A stretch of DNA of 64,000 nucleotides from Tetramitus jugosus (taxonomy: Eukaryota; Heterolobosea; Eutetramitea; Acrasida; Vahlkampfiidae): assembly GCA_937625935.1 (NCBI GenBank), contig OW569353.1, forward strand, positions 62,001 to 126,000, given 5' to 3'. Every line of letters begins with the position of its first letter. The stretch's first letter is position 1. Both the position numbers and the translations under genes were made by a program. The notes under the pieces are model-generated. The model was given only the letters and a program-made list of their open reading frames with translations. It had not been told where the DNA came from and made no database searches. Shown here one piece after another: positions 56,773 through 64,000 of the stretch.

Positions 56773-59700
56773 AAGGTCGCCACTGTTGACGAAAGGGTTT
56801 CATATTTGTTCCCGAAGAACAAAAAGGAACAGAGATGGATACTATACGGCCAAAGTGTAGTGAATGAATTGGAGAGTGGCGATGTCGAGAACATAAAAGA
56901 TGTGGACAGGCAATGCGATGCGATTACAACCACAATACTGAAACACGCACAGTCGTTCCGCAAAACTGACAGTCCGAATGTTTGGAGACACAACAGAGCA
57001 GTTCGTAGGCTTTTACAACATAGGACCATACTAATGAAATATTTGGAGGGGCATGTGTGGAGTTCGAAGCTTGAAGCGCTGTGCATTAATTGTGAAGGTG
57101 CATCTAGATTGAACAAAGTGTTGGAAACGCTCTGTCAAGTTAACAAAGTTCTGCACCATAACAGAGCCATGAAGACTAGAGAAAGGTTTCGGAAATGGGA
57201 ATGGATGGCTAGAACTGCGGAATTCAGCGACCCAACCAAGTTCTTCTCGGCGGCCTCGGCTAAAAAGAGTTGCAGAGTCAGACTGGCAAGAGTCACTAAG
57301 GAAGGAATGGAACATACTGACCCAGTTACTGTAGGAGAGGTGGCTGCCAAGTATTTCGAGCAAGCGTTCAAAAGGGAGGAAGCCGACATGGGGTTCCTGA
57401 GGAGTTTGGAATATCATGGTGACAAGAGAAAGATGCGGGAAGCATTTGTCCCATTTGTGACAGAGGAAGTGGTAACGGCCGTAAAATGGTTGCGGAACAA
57501 GAAATGTCCAGGAGCAGACGGACTGCACAATGAAATGCTCAAACTGCCTCAGACTAAGGAAAGAGACTATAATTTTGCGCTGGCTGAAATCCTGTGTGGG
57601 TTCTTCAACAACGTGACCTCCAGTGGGTGCTTCCCTAAGGCGTAGAAAGAGTGTATCATCATCCCTGCCTACAAGAAAGGGGATGTGACCAACCCGGAGA
57701 ATTACCGACCGATTTGTCTGCTGAGTTCCTTGTCCAAACTGTATACCAAGCTGCTTAATATGAGAGTTTCTAAAGCTGCGGAGGTAAGTGGAGTGTTCAC
57801 CAACGTGCAAGGTGGAGGGAGGAAATTCCGTGATATTAGAGAAAAACTTTCGATTATCAGAGGAGTGATTGACTCGGCCAACCGGCATGACAAACAACTG
57901 TATCTGTTGTTAACCGACATCTCTAAAGCCTTCGATTCGGTGCCACATAATGCAATCGAAGCAGTGTATAGGTTTTTTGGCTTCCCGGAAGGAATCGTAA
58001 GACTTGTGAGTGGAATGGTCAGAGACAATTTTGCGCGAGTGCTCACGTCATCCTTGTCACGGAGGTTCCATATGGGAAAGGGAACGAGACAGGGTGATTC
58101 CCTCTCTCCAACAACATATGTATTGGTACATCAAACAGTGCTGATGTATGTTAACAAGAGAATGGATGGATACAGGGCTAGGTCACAGAGGCTGTGGAAC
58201 GCAGCGTATGTAGATGACTGCAACTTGTTTGCTGAGTCTAGAGCAGACATAGAAAGAGCTGCAGAAGCAATGTCTGCAGTTCTCGGTTCACTTAGGATGA
58301 CCATGCATCCTGACAAGCTGGAACTGTATGTGAGAAAGTCCGAAGACGACAATTGCCATGACATCGCGGTGAATGAAAAGTTGGTGAAAGCGCGAAATCG
58401 GAGAGAAGGGTTCAGAGCTCTAGGTCTGTTCACCAATCTTCAAGGTGATACCATGAAGCAGCGTGAGCAAGCTTGGCAGAAGGCTCAAAGGGTGGTAGTT
58501 AGGCTGAAGTTGATGAAACTGACATCAAGACAAGTGAGCAGAGTTGTCAATACTTGCATTCACCCGATATTCTCATACGCCTCAGAGTTCACAGACTGGT
58601 CATCAGAGTGGTTGAACAAAGTAAATTTGCTGGGCAGGAGCCTAGTGAGGCATGGATCTACTGCAATGCCGCGATTTCCAGTGGATCTTCTCTCAGTAGG
58701 AGACGATAAGGGGTTGATGGGATTGAAAGACATCGAGGAGACTATCACGACCCGTACGTCATGGTTCGTGTACTCGATGATACTTGGGAAGAGGGACACA
58801 GAGGCCAGACAACTGTTTCGTGGCACGCTTGAGGAAATCAAGCAAACACAAACATTCCAGAACGAGAATGTATTCCAGTCACGAAACAGGATTGAAGTTG
58901 TCAGGCACTCTTACCTCAAGTGGTGTGCTAGCAGAATGCACAAACATAAAATACGAGTCACCAAAACAAATAGCTCCTGTGATAGTTGTTGCTTGGCCAG
59001 GTATGTACCGAGTGCAATTCTCAAGAAGCTCTACAAGGCAGGTATCACAAGCCGTGCGCAACTTATGGTGGATGAACATCCTCTATGTCTGAAGGAATTT
59101 AAGCATATTTTTCCCTCCTGCAAGGTCGGAGCAAGGTCGTATGAGGTGCTGAAAGTGTTAATATCCCAAATGGATGGATGTGGATGTGGAGGGAAAAGGT
59201 CCACCGAAGGTGCAGAACCGGCATTGTACAAAGGAAATCTGCATGTGGAAAGTAGATCGCATCTCCAGTCGTTGTTTGATCAAGAAAGAAGTGCAAGAAT
59301 AGATGAAGACGAGCGATGTTGGCTACAGAGGGCAGCAAATAACAGTGGTGCAGATTTTAGCTTCATCAAATACCCACATGGTATAGACAGGAAGCTGGAG
59401 TGGTTCCATGCACAGGTACGCAGTGGCACACTCCACACAGCAGAAGTTGTACGATATATGTACAACACTGGTGAGGAACAGGTCAATTGCAGCTGGTGTC
59501 AGAAGGAGCCCGAAAGTGTGCTGCATTGCTTGATAAGGTGTCCAAGGGCCATTATGGTTAGAAGGCAATTGGCTGTGAAAGTGGGACATGAGCTCAAGAA
59601 GATGGGAATCCCCGAATCTGCCTACGTCGATGTCTGGTTCGATGAGGTGCGACTGAAGGAAGGAAAAGTTGTGAGGCAACCGCTCAAAAAGTCTAGCCGT

Positions 59701-59898
59701 GAACTGCTGCAAGGAATGATGGGTATAGAAACGGACGCCATCATGGAAGTCGCTGAAGGCCTTGTGTCTGGAGGAATGAAGAAGACGCTGGCACAGAAGA
59801 AAGCCAAAACATATGTGAACAGTGTCAAGAGGAGATGTCTCAAGACTCTCCACCACCTGTTCATTACAACGAAGGATAAATGTAATCAACGGCAATGA
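56773..59898 (+). pseudogene. Retrotransposon ORF2: reverse transcriptase and zinc-binding C-terminus
   Basis: About 1,041 codons, no ATG at the truncated start. Order: an N-terminal linker; an RT entry region (CPGADGLHNEMLK, then IIIPAYKKGD and NYRPICLL); the first catalytic Asp in LLTDISKAFDSVPH (about 57916); TRQGDSLSP; and the catalytic YVDD at 58207-58218. A helical thumb region follows, then CSWCQKEPESVLHCLIRCP as a zf-RVT-like motif. No RNase H and no restriction-like endonuclease are visible. A TAG at 57643-57645 interrupts the frame just before KECIIIPAYKKGD, where non-LTR relatives commonly have a Trp. The copy is therefore non-coding as it stands. Confidence 0.92.
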
Positions 59899-59918
59899 CG
59901 CTTTCCGGCGTCATTGCC
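59891..59918 (+). other. 3' hairpin II of element 2, includes the stop codon
   Basis: An 11-bp perfect stem (GGCAATGACGC / GCGTCATTGCC) with loop TTTCCG. The ORF2 TGA at 59896-59898 lies in the left arm. Confidence 0.85.
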
Positions 59919-59939
59919 TACCAACTGGAAGCTAACCAG

Positions 59940-59962
59940 GCCCACGCTCTTCGAGCGTAGGC
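59940..59962 (+). other. 3' hairpin I of element 2
   Basis: Arms GCC-C-ACGCTC and GAGCGT-A-GGC with loop TTC: 3 pairs, one mismatch, then 6 pairs. This is the same layout as hairpin I of element 1 (mismatch, inner GAGC arm, 3-base loop) with different paired bases. Confidence 0.85.
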
Positions 59963-60038
59963 AAGTGAATAAGCAAAGATAATAAAAAGAGCAACGGTTG
60001 CATAAATGAAATGGTTGTATTAAAAAAAAAAAAAAAAA

Positions 60039-60054
60039 TCGGCCGGACTAATTC
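60039..60054. repeat. Target-site duplication, right copy, element 2
   Basis: TCGGCCGGACTAATTC following the poly(A), exact match to 56757-56772. Confidence 0.95.
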
Positions 60055-60528
60055 CTTGTAAACTGAAGGTTATGCGAGAAGAAGAAACTTCTCTTCCCAT
60101 CTTAAGAAAGTGAGATTGTATTGAATATTTCAAGAGTTAAATAAATAATCCTGGATCAATAGTCGTACACGGAAAGGAAGGAGACTTAAAGGAGGAATTC
60201 CTGGACGAAATGAAACTCTCTAGCTGGGGATGGCTTTCGTTTTGGAGACTTATTGCTTGATACCACTCTTTAGCTTCTGGTTGCTTGTTTCACTTTTTGT
60301 GTTTCAACACCGCCTTTGACATGCTAATAGTAGTGAGTAGACTGCTGATCCTCTACTTGTTGTGGAAAGCGAGATCGGAGGAGTCCAAAAGGAAAATGCT
60401 CCTGCTGTAAGTAATGACCGAAATAACATCCGTCACTTTCGCAGGACCTCTCCTTCAAAATTTCTGTTGTTCATAGGTTGGAGCGAGAAGAAGTAAACTG
60501 ACAAAACCTTTAACAAAGCAAGTATCAA
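60055..60528. other. Intergenic region downstream of element 2
   Basis: About 474 bp leading to the exonuclease-like gene; the original continuation of the site disrupted by element 2. No tRNA or long reading frame was recognised. Confidence 0.45.
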
Positions 60529-61224
60529 ATGACTAAACACGTATCTATTGATGTTCAACTTGTGGCCACAGGACTAAACTGTACTGACAGGGCACTTGGT
60601 TATGTTTGTGTCGTTGATGAACAAGAGCAAATCCTTTATTCTTCTTATGTAAAGCCACACACTGCCATTACAAGTCTATTTACCCCTCATTCAGGAATTA
60701 CAAACTCGGAGATGGAAAGGGGCGCGACTGAAGAGGAAGCCATCCTCAAGGTTAAGGCCATACTCGATACTGATACCATTATTGTCGCTCAAGGTGAACG
60801 AGATCTAGTCAAGTACCTGAAGTTGTCTAAGGGTCAAGATTATAATGACACCATAGAACTGTCGCACTGGTTCAAACACAAGAATTATGATCACAAATCC
60901 TGTAAATACGGATATCAATTCTGGACATTGGAACATGAGGTGAGATGGTTGTTGGGTATCGACATTCAGCATGGAGTACAGTCTCCCAGCGACAGAGCGA
61001 AGTATTCAATGCAATTGTTCAACAAGTACAAAAACAACCAACAAGAGTTGCCTCAAGCTCAACAAACTTGCCGCGATCATCAAAAGGATACCGTACCAAA
61101 GTTGTTCAACAAGTCTCCTCGTTTCGAGGGTGTTTGCACAGGACATATTGGTTCTGGATATCAAGGAGTATCTTGTGCTTGTGGCCAACAAACTCGCAGG
61201 AATCAATACTGGGCCAAGAAATAA
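60529..61224 (+). CDS. REXO4/ISG20-like DEDDh exonuclease fold, probably inactive
   Basis: 231 residues. The first 165 follow the exonuclease order of REXO4-type proteins. SIDVQLV stands where LDCEMV is usual. Next come YSSYVKP, HSGITNSEME (family SGIRPE-L), IIVAQGERDLVKYL (family ILVGHxLxNDL), DTIELSH and SPSDRAKYSMQLF (family H-xxxx-DA-xxM-LY). The first and later Asp residues are kept. The Glu of DxE is Gln, and the catalytic His five residues before the last Asp is Val. Two of five active residues are thus lost, suggesting a binding role. The Cys-rich end (VCTGHIGSG, VSCACGQQ) is unassigned. Family placement rests on motif order only. Confidence 0.65.
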   Translation: MTKHVSIDVQLVATGLNCTDRALGYVCVVDEQEQILYSSYVKPHTAITSLFTPHSGITNSEMERGATEEEAILKVKAILDTDTIIVAQGERDLVKYLKLSKGQDYNDTIELSHWFKHKNYDHKSCKYGYQFWTLEHEVRWLLGIDIQHGVQSPSDRAKYSMQLFNKYKNNQQELPQAQQTCRDHQKDTVPKLFNKSPRFEGVCTGHIGSGYQGVSCACGQQTRRNQYWAKK

Positions 61225-61363
61225 GTATCAAGGTTCCTTCATCCGTGGGATTGATGAACGACATCCACTGCACCGAATAAATTGTGAATAGAAGCAGCAT
61301 CCTCCAATTTTTCTTGAAGCGAAAAAACACATTTCTCCTCGCTGAGAGAGAAACAAAGAGAAA

Positions 61364-62224
61364 ATGACAACGAACCAACAAGAAGATTTTGCAGTCAGGC
61401 TGTGTGAACTCTATGAACAAGTCACCCAAAACAATAACAACAATCATCAATTCACCTTGTTCGTGAATCATGCTTACCGTACCATGCAAGCTCTCACTGA
61501 CCCATTGATTGATGCCATGGACGATGAAGAAGACATCTTGTCCTATCAACAGAGCAAAGATCGAGTGCAATCACTCACTGAGTCCACCCTTGCTCAATTG
61601 CAGCAGCAGCAATCATCCTCCTCCTCCTCCTCCAACAGTTATGCCATGTTGTTCTTGACGGCCTATGTCCAAATGAGTATGGCTCAAGTGTTGAACCAGA
61701 GTACAAACGATGATGATGTGATTCAGGAGAATTTGACTCGGGTCATTCAAGAGTGGAACCAAGTGATTGAATCACTAAGCAAGGATGAGAAGGGAGACAA
61801 CAGTAGTGCAATTGTGTTGTCTCAGTTCTATCGTGCAGAAGCAAATCGAATGCTTGTTGATCGTGGGTTAGATGTTGAATCTGCGGGCAAGGAAGCAGAA
61901 AAGGACTATTTGGCAGTGATTGAAAAAGTGCCTCAATTCTCGTATGCCTACGAGTCATTGAACCATGTTTATACTGGTATGGGATCAGGTGATGAGAATA
62001 AGGCTCTTGCTATTTTGAGTAAGGGCATTGATTTTGGTTTGTTGTCTGCATCGAACATGTCTCCTCTCGACAAGAGCATCTTGTACTTGGCCAGAGGATT
62101 CTACTATGCGTATGAGGACGGAGATACGGAGCAAGCTCTCGTCGATTACAAGAATGCATTGGAGTGTGACGCTTCCTGTGCCAACAAAATACCAAAGAAG
62201 CTCTATCAACAACTCAATCCATAA
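61364..62224 (+). CDS. TPR-like helical repeat protein
   Basis: 286 residues, almost all helical, with Asn and Ser tracts near residues 23-27 and 86-93. The C-terminal half has two TPR-like units (AEKDYLAVIEKVPQFSYAYESLNHVYTGMG and ILYLARGFYYAYEDGDTEQALVDYKNALECD) with the alternating small/large pattern of TPRs. Ends KIPKKLYQQLNP. No catalytic motif. Probably a cytosolic binding protein; partner unknown. Confidence 0.78.
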   Translation: MTTNQQEDFAVRLCELYEQVTQNNNNNHQFTLFVNHAYRTMQALTDPLIDAMDDEEDILSYQQSKDRVQSLTESTLAQLQQQQSSSSSSSNSYAMLFLTAYVQMSMAQVLNQSTNDDDVIQENLTRVIQEWNQVIESLSKDEKGDNSSAIVLSQFYRAEANRMLVDRGLDVESAGKEAEKDYLAVIEKVPQFSYAYESLNHVYTGMGSGDENKALAILSKGIDFGLLSASNMSPLDKSILYLARGFYYAYEDGDTEQALVDYKNALECDASCANKIPKKLYQQLNP

Positions 62225-62458
62225 AGCAAACGCTCGTTGTCGCTTTGTCAGATGTCGATCTCACAGGGTAACCTTTTCTCCGTCATATTCCTCGTTTTTC
62301 TGACCAGTTGAAAAGTCCAGTTTTGTCTCGACAACTTGCCGTGCGACTTAAATGTCTGTCATCACCACTCACTCAACATCACCACACGAACTAACACAAC
62401 AACAAGAGTAACGCACTCAACAAACTGCAACAAATTAATTGTAAGTACCACCACCAAA

Positions 62459-64000
62459 ATGTCCTCCACAACGACCAACAACCACACAAGTGATGACTTT
62501 GAGAGACCAAGACGTTCACGCAGACCCCCTGCCTACCTCAACGACTATGAGCTGCACTTTAATTTCCGAACAGCCAACACAGTCGCTCGTCAATATAGAC
62601 AACAAGCCCAACTGAACCAGAACACGCAAAGAGCACAGAGAGCAACAAGACAAGCACAACAAACAAGGCAACGCAGAGCAAGCACCGTTGCTGCTTCAAG
62701 AAGAAGTAGTGATGACGACTCTGATGACTATACTCCAGCTGCCCCAACAACAACAAGGACAGCTTCTACAAGAGCTACAAGAGCTTCCACCAGAAACAAT
62801 AACAACAACAACAACACGGCAACAACAAGAGCTACGACGAGAGCAGCTACCACAGGAAGAGCGACAAGAGCTGCTGCTAGAGCTACAAGAAACACGACAA
62901 CCGTAACTGCCACTAACACTGCAAGAAATACCAACTCTAGGACAACAGCTGTTCAAGACCATGGACCTTCTCCAGTTCAATTGGAAATTTTCCGTTCAAA
63001 ACTCACTCCAGCAAGTCAATGCAAGCACAATTGGGCCATTTCGGAACACGAAACCAAAGAAGCAGTCTTTTACACAAAGACAAAGACGGAAAGAAGACTC
63101 ACAGTCGAAGAATTGCTTAATTCATGTCGTTTCCACCCTGGATTGTTGCACGATACGGGAAAGAAGCCAGCTGTTGAGATTGTCTTCTCATTTGATACGA
63201 CAACGAGCATGTTTCCTGCCATTAGTGAACTCAAGAAGAAGTTGAGTGACCTATTGAAGCAATTGTTGAGAGATTTGCCCGATATTCGTATTGCGATTAT
63301 TGCTCATGGTGATTACTGTGCCGCAGATCGCTTCTTTGGCAGTCAGTGCTACCCTGTCATGTACAAGCTCGATTTCACAAATGATTTGGACACGTTGATG
63401 AACTTTATTTATTGCATCAAGGGCGGTGGTGGATTGGACTTGCCAGAAGCTTATGAATTCTCGCTTATGGAATGTGGGAGATTAAATTGGTTCAAGAATG
63501 ATCTGACAAAGGATGAATATGATGACGATATCTCAAGAGTGTTGGTGATGATGGGAGATGATCAACCTCATGGTGCAGATGATTACTTTAAGATCAATTG
63601 GAAGACACAATTGGAAGCTCTGCACAACAAGATGTTGATCAAGGCTTATGGTATCAAATGTCTGAACAAGACTTACTCTCATGAGTTTTATCAGGAGTTG
63701 GCTGATTCGACATATGGTACCAAATTGGATCTGAGCAACTTTAACAAGATGCACGAACTGGTTCTCGGTCTATGTTATAGAGAAGCAGCTGAACATGCAT
63801 CGATTCAATATGCAAATCGGTTGGAAGCCGAGGCATCACAATCTTCATCAACAGATGTGACAATAGATGCTCCAGCTGCTGCAACAAGCACAGTTCCGGT
63901 TGAAGGAACAGAGCAAAGTGACGATGGATTGAGCGATGCAGATACATTGGCTGTTCACTCTGCAATTCATGACGCTAACCAAAGCTCTGTAACAGTTCAA
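62459..64000 (+). CDS. vWA-domain protein, runs off the window
   Basis: 514 codons seen, open at the right edge. The first 165 residues are Arg/Thr/Ala/Asn-rich (repeated TRAT, TRAA) and probably disordered and basic. A von Willebrand factor A-type domain begins near residue 235: VEIVFSFDTTTSMFPAI carries a D-x-T-x-S metal-site motif. GGGGLDLPEAYEFSL and VLVMMGDDQPHG follow in the expected order. This Gly-rich LPEA form recalls vWA domains linked to alpha-kinases (VwkA-like), but no kinase domain is visible before the window ends. An acidic Ser/Thr/Ala-rich stretch follows the domain. Confidence 0.85.
   Translation, partial: MSSTTTNNHTSDDFERPRRSRRPPAYLNDYELHFNFRTANTVARQYRQQAQLNQNTQRAQRATRQAQQTRQRRASTVAASRRSSDDDSDDYTPAAPTTTRTASTRATRASTRNNNNNNNTATTRATTRAATTGRATRAAARATRNTTTVTATNTARNTNSRTTAVQDHGPSPVQLEIFRSKLTPASQCKHNWAISEHETKEAVFYTKTKTERRLTVEELLNSCRFHPGLLHDTGKKPAVEIVFSFDTTTSMFPAISELKKKLSDLLKQLLRDLPDIRIAIIAHGDYCAADRFFGSQCYPVMYKLDFTNDLDTLMNFIYCIKGGGGLDLPEAYEFSLMECGRLNWFKNDLTKDEYDDDISRVLVMMGDDQPHGADDYFKINWKTQLEALHNKMLIKAYGIKCLNKTYSHEFYQELADSTYGTKLDLSNFNKMHELVLGLCYREAAEHASIQYANRLEAEASQSSSTDVTIDAPAAATSTVPVEGTEQSDDGLSDADTLAVHSAIHDANQSSVTVQ

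Larger units (their letters stand above)
56773..60038 (+). mobile_element. Non-LTR retrotransposon, element 2, 5'-truncated with reverse transcriptase
   Basis: 3,266 bp with an exact 16-bp target-site duplication and a 17-base poly(A). The ORF2 frame is open from the first inserted base, so the copy lost its 5' part, including any ORF1 and endonuclease, during insertion. The frame is otherwise intact to the TGA at 59896 except for one TAG at 57643-57645. The exact duplication and single lesion suggest a recent insertion. Two 3' hairpins and a TGGTTGTATT-A(n) terminus are shared in form with element 1. Confidence 0.95.

Noticed and set aside
57031-57897. 288-residue antisense frame across the element 2 ORF
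   Set aside because: Reverse complement of the RT coding frame; no recognisable domain and the sense strand has clear RT motifs.
59100-59898. RNase H domain at the C-terminus of element 2
   Set aside because: No D-E-D-D pattern is present; the region instead has a C-x2-C-x8-H-C-x4-C zinc-type motif.

Overview
The window reads as nuclear DNA of a heterolobosean amoeboflagellate close to Naegleria. This is an inference from several traits: tightly packed genes on both strands (tail-to-tail gaps often 20-200 bp), few and short GT-AG introns (five seen, 63-157 bp), many CAA/AAC-coded Gln/Asn tracts, and eukaryotic families such as PTEN, CHMP7, XRN1, SRP19, NMT, Josephin and TALE homeobox. The species cannot be fixed from sequence reading alone.

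Layout. 1-16.8 kb is housekeeping: PTEN (-, cut by the window edge), N-myristoyltransferase (+), SRP19 (-), a TPR protein (-), a 1,093-residue coiled-coil protein (+), a Gln/Asn-rich protein (-), a CHMP7-type ESCRT-III protein (-), SNRNP27 (-) and a small unknown ORF (-). 17.6-33.9 kb is one intronless reading frame for a 5,448-residue secreted protein with seven fibrinogen-like modules, 70 tandem EGF-like repeats (hand count) and a beta-rich C-terminus. Near-identical blocks within it indicate recent gene conversion or unequal exchange. 34.0-54.8 kb carries a Josephin protease with large insertions, a steroid 5-alpha-reductase-like enzyme, a TALE homeobox factor, a small unknown gene, XRN1, an aldehyde dehydrogenase, a PUS1/TruA pseudouridine synthase, a BRCT protein, a four-TM protein, an Rnl2-type RNA ligase and a Gln/Glu-rich protein.

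55.2-60.1 kb is a mobile-element patch. A tRNA-Tyr(GUA) gene has a 5'-truncated non-LTR retrotransposon inserted about 45-57 bp upstream of its 5' end. About 0.4 kb further on lies a second, longer 5'-truncated element with a YVDD reverse transcriptase and an exact 16-bp target-site duplication. Both end in poly(A) and carry two 3' hairpins of the same shape but different sequence. 60.5-64 kb holds a probably inactive DEDDh exonuclease-like protein, a TPR-like protein and a vWA-domain protein that runs off the end.

The genes do not form one pathway. The items most worth attention are the tRNA-proximal retroelement insertion, the hairpin-bearing 3' ends, and the giant fibrinogen-like/EGF secreted protein. 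For several genes I moved the start to an in-frame ATG or joined exons, because the longest open frame began at a non-ATG codon or homology showed a missing first exon.
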